A stretch of DNA of 64,000 nucleotides from UBA11524 sp965646445 (GTDB taxonomy: Bacteria; Bacillota; Clostridia; Christensenellales; Aristaeellaceae), in contig CBFFZW010000001.1 in NCBI GenBank assembly GCA_965646445.1, forward strand, positions 124,001 through 188,000, in the 5' to 3' direction. Position 1 is the stretch's first letter. The number at the start of each line of letters is the position of its first letter. The notes beneath the pieces are model-generated. The model did no database searches and had not been told where the DNA came from. It saw only the letters and a list, made by a program, of their open reading frames with translations. Shown piece by piece: positions 1 to 8,845 of the stretch. The translations under genes and the position numbers were made by a program.

Positions 1-1269
1 CGCCTTGGTGGTCTCGATTTCCTCCCGGACGGTGGTGACCATATTGCCGTGATTGAGGGTGGAACGGTAAAATTTTGACAGCGATGTGACGATATAGGAG
101 GTGTCCCTGTCGCCGTTGCGGATGCTGATCCAGTTGATTTTCGACAGCGTGTTGTACAGAAAGTGCGGATTGATCTGAGATTGCAGGGCCTTGATTTCCG
201 CCTCTCTGTGCTGAATGCGCACCTCGTAGACCTCCTGAAGCAGGGTACGGGTCTTCCGAACCATCTGCCCCACGCTGTTGATGATGGCGTCGATCTCGTC
301 GTTGCCGTGGGCGGTGATGTCCTCCTTGAAGCGAAGGGAGGGGGCGCGTTCCAGGAAGGCGTCCAGGTGCTGAATGCGCCGGGAGAACGACCGAGCGAAG
401 CCGCCGGATACCAGCAGCATCAGGATGATGATGGTCACGAACAGGCTCAGGTTCAGGCGGAGGGCTTCGGGCAGGGGAAGCAGCACGGAGCTTTGATCCA
501 GCCGCATGGTGATCTCCCAGCCGGGGACGCTCAGCGGCGATGTGCGGGACATCAACCCCGGCGCGTCGGCACGTTCCGGGCTATCCGTTTGTTCCGGGGA
601 CGTGGAGCAACGCAGCACGCCGTTCCCCTGGTCATCCCGGATGGACAGCGCGTAATCCTTCAGCTCGGGACTGACGCTGTCCTTCAGAAGATAGGCGGTG
701 GGAATCCGCAGCCGGATGATGGGGGAGGCGGAGAAGTCGTCGGAGTTCAGCAGCCTCTTGGACATGTACAGCGTGCCGCCCTCATGATGCCAGACGGTCT
801 CATAGGTCTGGGAAAGGCGAGAAAATTCCGGCAGGGCATCCGCTTCTTCAAGGGGATGAAAGCTCAGGCGGGCGTCCTGCAGGCTGTTGGATACATAAAA
901 GTCGATGCCCGTGATTTCCGGGTGCAGCAAAAGCAGGGCGTCCAAGAGCGGGTCCAACCGGAAGCGGACGTCGGAATATTTGGTGTAGTCGCTGGCGTAG
1001 TCGCGGTTCAGGGTACGGACAAAGGAGACGTCGGAGGAGACCATGGTCAGCGCGCCTTCCAGGGCGATGAATTTGTTGTCGATGGAGCTGGTGACGCTGG
1101 TATATATCTCATTGAAGCTGCTCTGGGCCTGGGAGAGAAGGGAGCGGTTGGTCTGCACATAGGAAAAGACGCTCCACAGCACGGTGGGGAGGAAAACGAC
1201 CATCACATAGGAAAGCAGCAGCTTGTTCTGGAAGGTCAGCCGTTTATGTCGGATCGGGGCGCTGGCCAA
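1..1269 (-). CDS. YesM-like sensor histidine kinase (3' end outside window)
   Basis: This is a membrane sensor kinase that would phosphorylate the response regulator encoded just upstream on the same strand. After a short basic N-terminus there is a membrane segment at about residues 14-36, an extracellular sensing region of roughly 230 residues, a second membrane segment (LFVTIIILMLLVSGGF), a HAMP-like region and the His_kinase motif LQSQINPHFLYNTL, whose His is the expected phosphorylation site. The ATPase domain lies beyond the window edge. I chose the TTG start at 1269 because GAGGAGG sits 6 nt upstream; the start overlaps the regulator's 3' end by 26 nt, which implies translational coupling. 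YesM/YesN pairs usually control carbohydrate uptake or degradation genes. The exact ligand is unknown. Confidence 0.88.
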   Translation of the reverse strand, partial: MASAPIRHKRLTFQNKLLLSYVMVVFLPTVLWSVFSYVQTNRSLLSQAQSSFNEIYTSVTSSIDNKFIALEGALTMVSSDVSFVRTLNRDYASDYTKYSDVRFRLDPLLDALLLLHPEITGIDFYVSNSLQDARLSFHPLEEADALPEFSRLSQTYETVWHHEGGTLYMSKRLLNSDDFSASPIIRLRIPTAYLLKDSVSPELKDYALSIRDDQGNGVLRCSTSPEQTDSPERADAPGLMSRTSPLSVPGWEITMRLDQSSVLLPLPEALRLNLSLFVTIIILMLLVSGGFARSFSRRIQHLDAFLERAPSLRFKEDITAHGNDEIDAIINSVGQMVRKTRTLLQEVYEVRIQHREAEIKALQSQINPHFLYNTLSKINWISIRNGDRDTSYIVTSLSKFYRSTLNHGNMVTTVREEIETTKA

Positions 1270-2104
1270 GGTACACCTCCTCGCGCATTTGCTGCGCGGT
1301 CACACAGTAGAACTTTTTGAACAGCAGGCAGAAATAGGACGAGCTGCTGATGCCGACCCGGGCGCTGATGTCCGCGATGCGCATGTTGGTGGTGGTCAGC
1401 AGCTCCTTGGCCTTCTGCATCCGGCAAAGGGTGATGTACTGCACCACGCTTTTGCCGGTTTCCCGCTTGAACAGGCCGGACAGGTAGCCGGAGGACAGAA
1501 AAATCTTGTTGGCGACCCATTCAAGGCCGATGTCCTGGGCATAGTTTTCCTCAATGCAGCGGATGGCCAGGGATACGGTGTAGTTGACTTCCTCCGCCTG
1601 GGTGGAGGGCGCCGGTTCGTCGGTGGGTTCCTCCAGCTGGAAGACGGCGTTCAGTAGCTGCTCCTTCTGCAAAAGGTTGGCGCTGCTGTATTCCGCGCGG
1701 AGCTTTTCACGCTTGGCCGCCATCTGGGAGCGGCTTTCCAGGCGCTCATAAATCTTTTTCAGCGTCTTTTCAAATTCGTCAACCACCACAGGCTTGAGGA
1801 TGTAGTCGTCCACCCGGATATGGATGGCCTGCTTGGCATAGGCAAAATCGCTGTACGCGCTGTAAATGACCATAATCAGCTCCGGGCTGCGCTGGCGCAT
1901 GGCCTCGCAAAGCGCCAGGCCGTCCATAAAGGGCATTTTGATGTCCGTAATCAGGCAGTCAAAGGCGGTATTCTCCGCCAGCGCCAATGCCTCGCGGCCG
2001 CTGGACGCCGTGGTTACCTGAAAAGGAAGCTCCAAACGCTCAATGAGGAAGCGCAGGCCTTCCCGTTCCGCAGCCTCGTCATCCACCGCCAGAATATGAT
2101 ACAT
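1244..2104 (-). CDS. YesN-like response regulator (REC + AraC-type HTH)
   Basis: The 286-residue protein has an N-terminal receiver domain with acidic residues D8 and D9 and the phospho-acceptor D54 in LITDIKMP. A linker follows, and then a C-terminal AraC-type double helix-turn-helix (about residues 180-280, GLEWVANKIFLSSGYLSGLF and ADISARVGISSSSYFC). Known family members bind promoters of sugar-use genes after phosphorylation by a YesM kinase. It is the first gene of a leftward operon with the kinase, and it is divergent from the GH38-like gene at 2250, so that gene and the truncated binding-protein gene after it are the likely targets (inference). Confidence 0.9.
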   Translation of the reverse strand: MYHILAVDDEAAEREGLRFLIERLELPFQVTTASSGREALALAENTAFDCLITDIKMPFMDGLALCEAMRQRSPELIMVIYSAYSDFAYAKQAIHIRVDDYILKPVVVDEFEKTLKKIYERLESRSQMAAKREKLRAEYSSANLLQKEQLLNAVFQLEEPTDEPAPSTQAEEVNYTVSLAIRCIEENYAQDIGLEWVANKIFLSSGYLSGLFKRETGKSVVQYITLCRMQKAKELLTTTNMRIADISARVGISSSSYFCLLFKKFYCVTAQQMREEVYLGQRPDPT

Positions 2105-2175
2105 ACGCGCCGCTCCTTTCCCGCTCCTTCGAGCAGGTTATGAAATAATTCACATAGATCCCTTTTTTTTTAGGA

Positions 2176-2205
2176 TTGTTCGCGGAATTTATTTATGTCT
2201 ATAAT
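2176..2205 (+). promoter_or_regulatory. Putative sigma-A promoter of the GH38-like gene
   Basis: TTGTTC (2176-2181) and a perfect TATAAT (2200-2205) are separated by 18 nt, about 45 nt before the ATG at 2250. The 145-bp divergent gap between the response regulator and this gene would also hold the regulator's own promoter and binding site. Confidence 0.6.
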
Positions 2206-2249
2206 ACTATACACGAAGTCCAAACGTTTTTGCAAGGGGAGGTAAGCAT

Positions 2250-4192
2250 ATGGGAAAAATTTCGGAAATCATCGTGGTTTTCAAGACGCACTTCGATCTG
2301 GGCTACACGGATTTCGCGAAAAACGTGCTGGAGAAGTACCGGGAATGCTACATTCCGCAGGCTCTTGAGCGCGCGCGGGAGATGCATGGAGGACAGGAGC
2401 GCTTCATCTGGACGACGGGCTCATGGCTCATCACGGATTATCTGGAAAACGCGCCAGAGGAGCGGCGCAGGCAGATGGAGCAGGCCATCGCGGACGGCGA
2501 CATCGTCTGGCACGCGCTGCCGCTGACGACCCATACCGAGCTGATGGACGAGGAATTGTTCCGCTACGGTCTTTCCTTGGCCAAGGGGTTGGATCAGCGC
2601 TTTGGCCGCCGGACCATCGCGGCGAAGATGACGGATGTGCCGGGGCATACCAAGGCCATTCTGCCCATCCTGGCCCAGGCGGGGATCGAGTTCATGCACA
2701 TCGGCGTCAACCCTGTTTCGGTGTCGCCGAATGTGCCGCCGCTGTTTGTCTGGCGGGATGAGGACGGCAGCGAGCTGACGGTGATGTACTCCTTCGGCTA
2801 CGGTGATTATCAGGAGATCGGCGACACCGGCGCGGCGCTGATGTTCGCGCATACCGGCGACAACAACGGCCCGCCCGACGCCAATACCCTGCGGGAAATG
2901 TTCGCTGATCTGCACCGGCGCTATCCTGACGCCGCCATCCGCGCCGGTACGCTGGATGACGTGGCCCTGCTGGTGCGCAGGATCAAGGCCGATCTGCCCG
3001 TTGTGACCAGCGAGATCGGCGACAGCGCTGGATTCACGGCGCGGCCAGCGATCCCGGCAAGGTCAGCCGCTATCGGGCGCTGCTGCGGGCCCGCCGTCAG
3101 CTGAACGAGGCGGATCGCCGCAGGGCCAACCGGCAGCTGATGCTTATTCCCGAGCATACCTGGGGCCTGGACTACAAGAGCAAGGCCAAGGATACCGAGC
3201 ATTTTGACGCCGAGGGCTTCGCACGGGTCATTCATTCGCCGCAAAACGAGCGGATGGCGCAGTCCTGGCAGGAGCAGCGTGATTACCTGGAAAAGGCGGT
3301 GGCCAGCGTATCGCCGGAGGCCGGGGAGCAGCTGCGCCGGGCGATGGCGGAATGCGTCCCGCAGCCCTTTGACGCCGGCGACGGCTGGATGCCGGTGGAG
3401 GCCGGAACCTGCTTCGAGGTCGGCGGAAGCAGGCTGTCCTTCAACGCCAACGGCGCGATCAACCGCCTGATGCTTGGCGGGCGCGAGCTTGCTTCCGGCG
3501 GCAGCTGTCTGGCGGTACCTCTGTATGAGATTTTCTCCGGCGACGATATGGAGCGGTTCAATACCCAGTATGTGGATTGCTCCCGCTTCCCCTGGCTCAA
3601 GGACCTTGCCCGGGACGACTTTTACAAGGTCGGCGCGGAAAAGGTGGTCACGGCGCATGAGCAGTGCGGCATGCGCCTGGAGCAGCTCTACCGCAAGGGC
3701 GATGCCTTTGCCGCGGTACTGCGTCCGTCCTCCGCGTCGATGGTAAAGGACTTCGGATGCCCGGCGCGGATGGTGCTTCGTGTCACGCTGAAGGAGCGGG
3801 AGGCGGACATCAGCCTGGATTGGTTTGATAAGCAGCCCACCCGTGTGCCCGAAGCCCTCTGGCTGGGCTTCCACCCGCTGGCGAAGGGCGTGCAGGTGCG
3901 CAAGCTGTCCCGCTGGATCAACCCCACGGACGTGGTTTCCCATGGCGGCAGAAGGCTCCACGCCACGGATTGGGGCGTCCGTTACCGCAGCGGCGTCCAG
4001 GTGGAATCCGTCGACGGCGCGGTGGTCAACGTGGGTCAGCCGCATCTGTGGAACTTCGACGATACCCTGCCCGGCCCGGATGACGGCGTATGGTTCTGCC
4101 TGTGCGACAACATGTGGAACACGAACTTCCCCCTGTGGTACGGGGAGGACGCCCACTTCCGCTTCCGCGTCAGCATGGCGGATGAAACGTGA
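2250..4192 (+). pseudogene. GH38-like glycoside hydrolase (DUF5054 type), frameshifted
   Basis: This resembles the DUF5054 family, which is related to GH38 alpha-mannosidases. The start has RBS GGGAGGT and the product opens MGKISEIIVVFKTHFDLGYTD; the HFDLGYTD motif corresponds to the metal-binding His/Asp of GH38 enzymes. The reading frame runs cleanly to EIGDS at 3026, then two extra bases (GC, 3027-3028) shift the frame. If they are removed, translation continues in register (SWIHGAASDPGKVSRYR and on to LMLIPEHTWG) and stops at 4192, giving about 647 residues. Both halves keep coding character, so the break is recent or a sequencing artefact. The absence of a signal peptide suggests a cytoplasmic enzyme acting on imported glycans. 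Confidence 0.8.
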
Positions 4193-4329
4193 TATATTGT
4201 CTGATCTGGCGGGTAATGAGAATTTTTATACAAATCCAAAATAGTTACTATTTATTCCGCGGCTGCTATGCCGTACAATATAGTCAGCGCTTGACGTCAA
4301 TGCTATTTGAACGATGGAGGGATTTATTC

Positions 4330-4806
4330 ATGAAGAAACGGTTCGTGTCCATGCTGCTGGCGGCGGCACTGCTGATGACCAGCGGGCTGACCCTGGCGGA
4401 AAACCTGCCCAACGACGCCGTGTGGGATGCCTACACGCCTTATGCCGAGCCGGTGGAATTCACCAAGGGCGTGACCAAGGGATCGGAAAATTTCCCCGAC
4501 GGCATGGATTATGAGCACAATATTTATACGGATTTCGTCGCCGACCAGATCAACGTGCATACGAAGATCGCCTGGGAAGTGGACGGCAACAACCTGGCCC
4601 AGAAGATCGCCCTGTCCATCGCCAACGGCGAAATTCCCGACATGATGGTTGTGGATCGCAAGACCTTCAACCAGCTGCTGGAAAACGAGCTGATCTGGGA
4701 CATGACGGATGCTTATGAGAAGTGCATTTCTCCCTTCCTGAAGGCCCGGTATGATACCTACGGCGATGTGCTGTTCAACGAAGTGCGCGCCAACGGCAGG
4801 ATATGA
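4330..4806 (+). pseudogene. Sugar ABC transporter substrate-binding protein, 3'-truncated
   Basis: The first 158 residues match the N-terminal lobe of extracellular solute-binding proteins of the LplA/family 1 type. There is a signal peptide (KKRFVSMLLAAALLMTSG, no lipobox Cys at the usual place), then a mature domain with IALSIANGEIPDMMVVD. Such proteins are normally about 500-550 residues. Here the frame stops at 4804-4806, just after RANGRI, where homologues normally continue into a conserved ...YAIP segment. The sequence immediately turns into an unrelated gene, so this is a truncation by deletion or misassembly. RBS GGAGGG precedes the ATG. It probably belonged to the regulon of the YesMN system upstream. 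Confidence 0.8.
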
Positions 4807-5273
4807 TCGCGGCGGCTTTCGCGGACGGCGATCCCGAGACCATCGTCCGGGCGGGGCTGAGCCAGATTCCCAAGACCTCCCGCCTGTATGACCAGGCCAA
4901 TGCTCTGCTGACGGCGTGGAAGCACGGCGTTACGCTGGATGCCTTCCTGGAAGGCTTCTACCAACGGTATGATGAACGCAACGGCCATGACTGGTGCCAT
5001 ACCATCCCCAACGCGCTGCTGGTGACGGCGGGCGTGCTGTACCATCAGATGGACTTTGTCTCCTCCATTGCCTTTGGCGTGACGGCGGGCTTCGATACCG
5101 ACTGCAACGCGGCCACCATCGGCTCCATCATCGGCGCAGCCAAGGGAAGCAAAGCGCTGCCCACGGAATGGATTGCCCCCATGAACAACACGGTCAGGAG
5201 CTGCGTAACCTCCTATGGCGAATTGTCCATGACGGATTTCGCCAGGCGCACGCTGGCCCTGACGGTACGATAA
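4797..5273 (+). pseudogene. ADP-ribosylglycohydrolase family protein, 3' fragment
   Basis: About 157 residues correspond to the C-terminal half of ADP-ribosylglycohydrolase (ADP_ribosyl_GH) proteins. Similarity begins at about MIAAAFADGDPE and includes the Mg-binding signature FDTDCNAATIGSIIGA near the C-terminus. The N-terminal half, which holds the other metal ligands, is absent, and the upstream sequence is the truncated solute-binding protein. The open frame can start at ATG 4803, but no ribosome binding site precedes it, so a functional product is unlikely. In gut Clostridia, paralogues of this family often sit next to sugar transporters and may act on nucleoside-type or glycosidic substrates. 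Confidence 0.78.
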
Positions 5274-5274
5274 G

Positions 5275-5317
5275 AAAAGCCGGAACCCCGCCATACCGCG
5301 GCTGGTTCCGGCTTTTT
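5275..5317 (+). terminator. Rho-independent terminator
   Basis: AAAGCCGGAACC pairs with GGTTCCGGCTTT and is followed by T residues; an A-run on the other side lets it also terminate the leftward SleB-like gene, which ends at 5326. Confidence 0.8.
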
Positions 5318-5325
5318 GCGTTGCC

Positions 5326-5754
5326 TCACGTCTGCGCGTAGGCGTCGGTGGGGTTGTAAAAGCAATGGTCGCCGATGCGAATCTGAAAATAGCCGACATC
5401 CGAAGGGAAAAAGTTTCGGCACACGGTGGAGTAGGGATTGAAAAACCAAAGGGCCTGCCAGAGGTTGGCCAGCCGTCCGCCATTGATGGCCCACTCGGCA
5501 ATGTCGTAATGCTGCTGCGTGGGGTTCATGTTGTAAATGTTTTGCAAATTCTGCCGTCCGCCCAGCGTGGTGCGGGCGCAGTTGAACTGCCCCTCCTGGT
5601 AAATCACCGCGGGTATGGTGTTGTATCGGCCGTATTCGCCCACCCGTGTGCGGACGCGGTTCATGACCACGCTGGCCACCGCGCGCATGCCGTTATCGCC
5701 CTCGCCGCCTGCCTCGCATTGGATCAGCCGGGCAAAAAGTTCCAGATCCGTCAT
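5326..5754 (-). CDS. SleB-like cell wall hydrolase (Hydrolase_2)
   Basis: This 142-residue protein consists of a single Hydrolase_2 (SleB catalytic) domain. It begins DLELFARLIQCEAGGEGDNG, with the conserved catalytic Glu in CEAGGEG. ASVVMNRV, then NPYSTVCRNF and VGYFQIRIGDHCFY follow, all typical of the lytic transglycosylase fold. Family members cleave peptidoglycan during spore germination or cell-wall remodelling. No signal peptide or LysM domain is visible, unlike canonical SleB, so it resembles the short cytosolic or mother-cell-expressed versions common in Clostridia. The ATG is preceded by GGAGGTGA. It is transcribed alone. Confidence 0.85.
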   Translation of the reverse strand: MTDLELFARLIQCEAGGEGDNGMRAVASVVMNRVRTRVGEYGRYNTIPAVIYQEGQFNCARTTLGGRQNLQNIYNMNPTQQHYDIAEWAINGGRLANLWQALWFFNPYSTVCRNFFPSDVGYFQIRIGDHCFYNPTDAYAQT

Positions 5755-5924
5755 CAGAACGTCACCTCCATGGCGCCATTCTATTCGTATCGGAACTGTG
5801 ATAGACGGCTGCGCAAGGAAAAATGGGGCCGCTCAGGTGAAGCGGCTTCAGTGGCCTGTTCCACTAATCCTTTCTGATTGAAAAAAGGGAATATCATACA
5901 AAGTTAATGGACTTGTTTGATAAA

Positions 5925-5957
5925 ATGCCTCCATCGCCATGGAGGCGGCTTTTTTCC
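5925..5957 (+). terminator. Orphan rho-independent terminator
   Basis: GCCTCCAT-CGCC-ATGGAGGC (5927-5946) is followed by GGCTTTTTT. It has no obvious gene upstream on the plus strand. Confidence 0.7.
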
Positions 5958-6173
5958 GTGACGCAAAAGCGGCCCCTCCATCTTTACCCGCAATCCGTTG
6001 CCCGCAGGCCCTGGCCGGATTGTCCGGGCGACGGCAGGATGCGGACGCTTTGTCATATTTTTCACATGACCTGCTCAAAGGGACATCCTGGATACCCCTT
6101 ATGGATGCGCTGCCATGGTGTTCCAAAAAGACATCATTGGCAGAAACGGTTAACATCCTGTCGTTTGCGGATG

Positions 6174-6202
6174 TTGTTTCGGAAAGTCAATTTTGATATA
6201 AA
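6174..6202 (+). promoter_or_regulatory. Putative promoter of the amidohydrolase/ABC operon
   Basis: TTGTTT (6174-6179), 17-nt spacer, TATAAA (6197-6202). It is the best sigma-A-like site before the gene at 6489 and would give a long untranslated leader. Confidence 0.45.
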
Positions 6203-6488
6203 TATGGCATGGAAGCGACAGGGCTGGCAATGTGAAAATAGGCCGCGCTGTTTGTTGTACTCAGCGGCGGAACCGCTGGAAGACCTGCGGCAAGTGCATG
6301 GGTATGAGAGAAAGCATGCAGCCATTGGATCAGAATGGGGTGACAGGCAATGACAGGAAGATCGCCGCTTCCCAGCACGAATTGACATTTGAAAAACGTT
6401 CTTTGGTTCCAAGGGAGGACGCGGGCAATGATACGGCGCCCGTTTCCGGTGCGATTGATCGCAGCAGCCGTACTGCATGGAGCGTTGA

Positions 6489-7872
6489 ATGGACAAGCAG
6501 CAGATTTTCGGTTATGTTGACAGCATTGAAAAAGCGTTGGAGAAGGTAGCCGACAGTATTTATGATGAAGCGGAAACGGGATTTGAGGAATTCCGATCCA
6601 GCGCCCTGCTGCGCGGCAGGCTGGAACAGGCCGACTTTGTCATCGACGATTTGTCAGGCAAAGTGCCCAACGCCTTCCTGGCGAGGTTTGGCTCCGGGCA
6701 TCCTGTGGTGGCTATTCTGGCGGAATTTGACGCGCTGCCCGGCATGAGCCAGGTTGCGGGCGTTGCAAGGATGCAGCCCAATGAGAACCCAGCCGTCAAA
6801 GGATTTCACGGGTGCGGGCATCATCTGTTTGCCGCGGGCTGTCTGGGGGGCGCGCTTGCCGCGGCGGAGGCGATCCGGGAAAACGGCTTGCGGGGAACGA
6901 TCATGTTCTGCGCCTGCCCGGCGGAAGAAGGCGGTGGCGGCAAGACGCTGATGGCGCTGGCGGGGGCGTTTGATGACGTTGACTGTGCGATAACCTGGCA
7001 TCCTGACAAAATGAATGCGATGCGCCTGTTCCATACCTCGGCGCTTATGCGGTATGATTTCAGATTCCGGGGCGTGGGGGCCCACGCGGCCAATGAGCCG
7101 GAAAAGGGAAGAAGCGCCCTGGACGCGGTGGAGCTGATGGATATCGGCGTCAATTATTTGCGGGAGCATGTTCCCGCCACGGTCAGAATGCACTACGCCA
7201 TCACCCATTCCGGGGGGGCCGGCGGCCAACGTTGTGCAGGCGGAGGCGGAGGTCGTGCACTGCATCCGCTCCGTGACGATGGACGGGCTGCTGGCCGTGG
7301 CCGACAGAATCAAGGACGTGGCGCGCGGGGCCGCCATGATGACCGGCACCACGGTGCAGTGCAGACAGCGGATGGGCTGCGTGGATATCATTCCCAACAG
7401 GACGCTTGCCAGGGTTCTGTATCGGAATATGGAGCTTGCCCCAAGGCCCGTCCCGGACGCGGAGGATTTGCGACTTTCAAGAGCGCTGGCGGAGGAATGC
7501 CCGGCGTTTGAGCCGCCCGAGGAAGACAGTCTCCTGTACGAGACGCGGCTTCGGCCCTTTACGGAAGAGGAGGAAAACGAGTGGGGGTCGGGCGACACGG
7601 GGGATGTGAGCTGGAAAACCCCGGTGACGATTTTCAACGCGACGGCGTTCTTCCGAGGAACGCCTGGGCATTCCTGGCAGCTGGCGGCCCAGGGCAAATC
7701 CGATATGGCGCATGGCTGCGTCGTCTACGCCGCGAAGGTGCTGGCTGCCAGCGTCGCGGACCTGCTGGAAGCGCCGCCGCTGATTGAGACCGCCAGGCTG
7801 GAGTGGAAGGAACGAACGAAGGGGAAGACCTATGCGCCATTGATGGAAAAGCCCTTTGAAAAGCTGATCTGA
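6489..7872 (+). pseudogene. M20 family amidohydrolase (AbgB-like), frameshifted in a G run
   Basis: This resembles the M20 peptidase family, AbgB-like branch (p-aminobenzoyl-glutamate or related amide hydrolases). The metal-binding region is seen in VKGFHGCGHHLFAAG, and the dimerisation and second metal regions in CACPAEEGGGG and GVGAHAANEPEKGRSALDA. The frame breaks at a run of seven Gs (7212-7218). Removing one G restores HSGGPAANVVQAEAEV, as expected for the family, and a full-length 460-residue product ending at 7872. ATG 6489 has GGAG 6 nt upstream. It heads an operon with two permeases and a binding protein, suggesting intracellular cleavage of an imported amide-linked compound (inference). 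Confidence 0.82.
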
Positions 7873-7891
7873 TGAAAGAAAGGTGAGACAA

Positions 7892-8830
7892 ATGGTGAAA
7901 AGAAGAAGCGATGCCGCGCTTGTAGCGGAGCGTTCCTTCTGGAAGAATGCCTATCGAAGCCGCTATCTTTATCTGATGATTGCCCTGCCGGTGGTGTATT
8001 TTATCATTTTCAAATACATTCCCATGGCGGGAATCTCCATCGCGTTCCAGGACTACAAGATATACAAAGGCTTTTTAGACAGCAAATGGGTGGGGCTCAA
8101 GCATTTTGAAAAGTATCTGGCTTCGCCTGATTTCTGGGTGCTTGTGCGCAATACCGTTCAGCTGAGCTTCTGGAACATTGTCGTATGCTTTCCTGTTCCG
8201 GTCATTTTCGCGCTTTTTGTCAATGAGATTGAAAGCAAGCGGTACAAGGGTCTGGTACAGAACATCAGTTATATTCCTCACTTTATCTCCGTGGTGGTGG
8301 TGGTGTCGATTCTGACGCTGTTCGTGTCCAAGAACGGCCCGATCAATGATCTGATTGCCTGGTTCGGCGGTGAACGGCACTCGTTCATGATGGAAAAGGA
8401 ATGGTTCAGGCCGCTCTACATTCTGACGGAGCTGTGGAAGGATACCGGCTGGAACGCCATCATCTATCTTGCGGCGCTGGCCGGGGTCGATGTGCAGCTG
8501 TATGAATCGGCGCGTATGGACGGCGCCAACAAATTTCAGCAGCTTCTTCACATTACCCTGCCGGGCATTACCAACACCATCGTGGTCATGTTCATCCTGC
8601 GGATGGGCAGCGTGCTGAATATCGCGTTTGAAAAGGTGCTGCTGATGCAGAACCCCGTCACCTACGACACCTCGGACGTAATCAGCACATTCGTATACCG
8701 CCGCGGCCTGTCGGGCATGCAGTTCAGCTACGCCTCCGCGGTTGAGCTTTTCAGCTCGGTCATCAATCTGGTTCTGCTGTTTATCACCAATACGCTCAGC
8801 CGGCGCTTTGGCGAGACAAGTCTGTGGTAA
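7892..8830 (+). CDS. ABC transporter permease, LplB-like
   Basis: This is an inner-membrane permease of 312 residues for a carbohydrate-type (CUT1, LplB branch) importer. Six membrane segments are visible, starting with LYLMIALPVVYFIIFKYIPM. The cytoplasmic EAA loop is ESARMDGANKFQQLLHITLP, which contacts the ATPase. I chose ATG 7892 rather than the GTG at 7883 because AAAGGTGA lies just upstream. It follows the amidohydrolase by 20 nt and pairs with the permease at 8846. No ATPase gene is present in the cluster, as is common for this importer family, which shares an MsmX-like ATPase encoded elsewhere. Confidence 0.9.
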   Translation: MVKRRSDAALVAERSFWKNAYRSRYLYLMIALPVVYFIIFKYIPMAGISIAFQDYKIYKGFLDSKWVGLKHFEKYLASPDFWVLVRNTVQLSFWNIVVCFPVPVIFALFVNEIESKRYKGLVQNISYIPHFISVVVVVSILTLFVSKNGPINDLIAWFGGERHSFMMEKEWFRPLYILTELWKDTGWNAIIYLAALAGVDVQLYESARMDGANKFQQLLHITLPGITNTIVVMFILRMGSVLNIAFEKVLLMQNPVTYDTSDVISTFVYRRGLSGMQFSYASAVELFSSVINLVLLFITNTLSRRFGETSLW

Positions 8831-8845
8831 GGAGGGCGAGAGGGA

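Larger units (their letters stand above)
5755..6488. other. Long non-coding stretch upstream of the amidohydrolase gene
   Basis: I recognise no protein here; the open frames have no homology signature or good ribosome binding site. The stretch holds a small GC-rich hairpin (about 5826-5845), a clear intrinsic terminator at 5925-5957 and a plausible promoter at 6174-6202 that leaves a roughly 280-nt leader before the ATG at 6489. The terminator has no intact gene in front of it, so an upstream gene may have been lost. Confidence 0.5.

Noticed and set aside
163..1320. Long plus-strand open frame over the sensor kinase
   Set aside because: It is antisense to a clear YesM-type kinase with an INPHFLYNTL motif, and its own translation has no recognisable domain.
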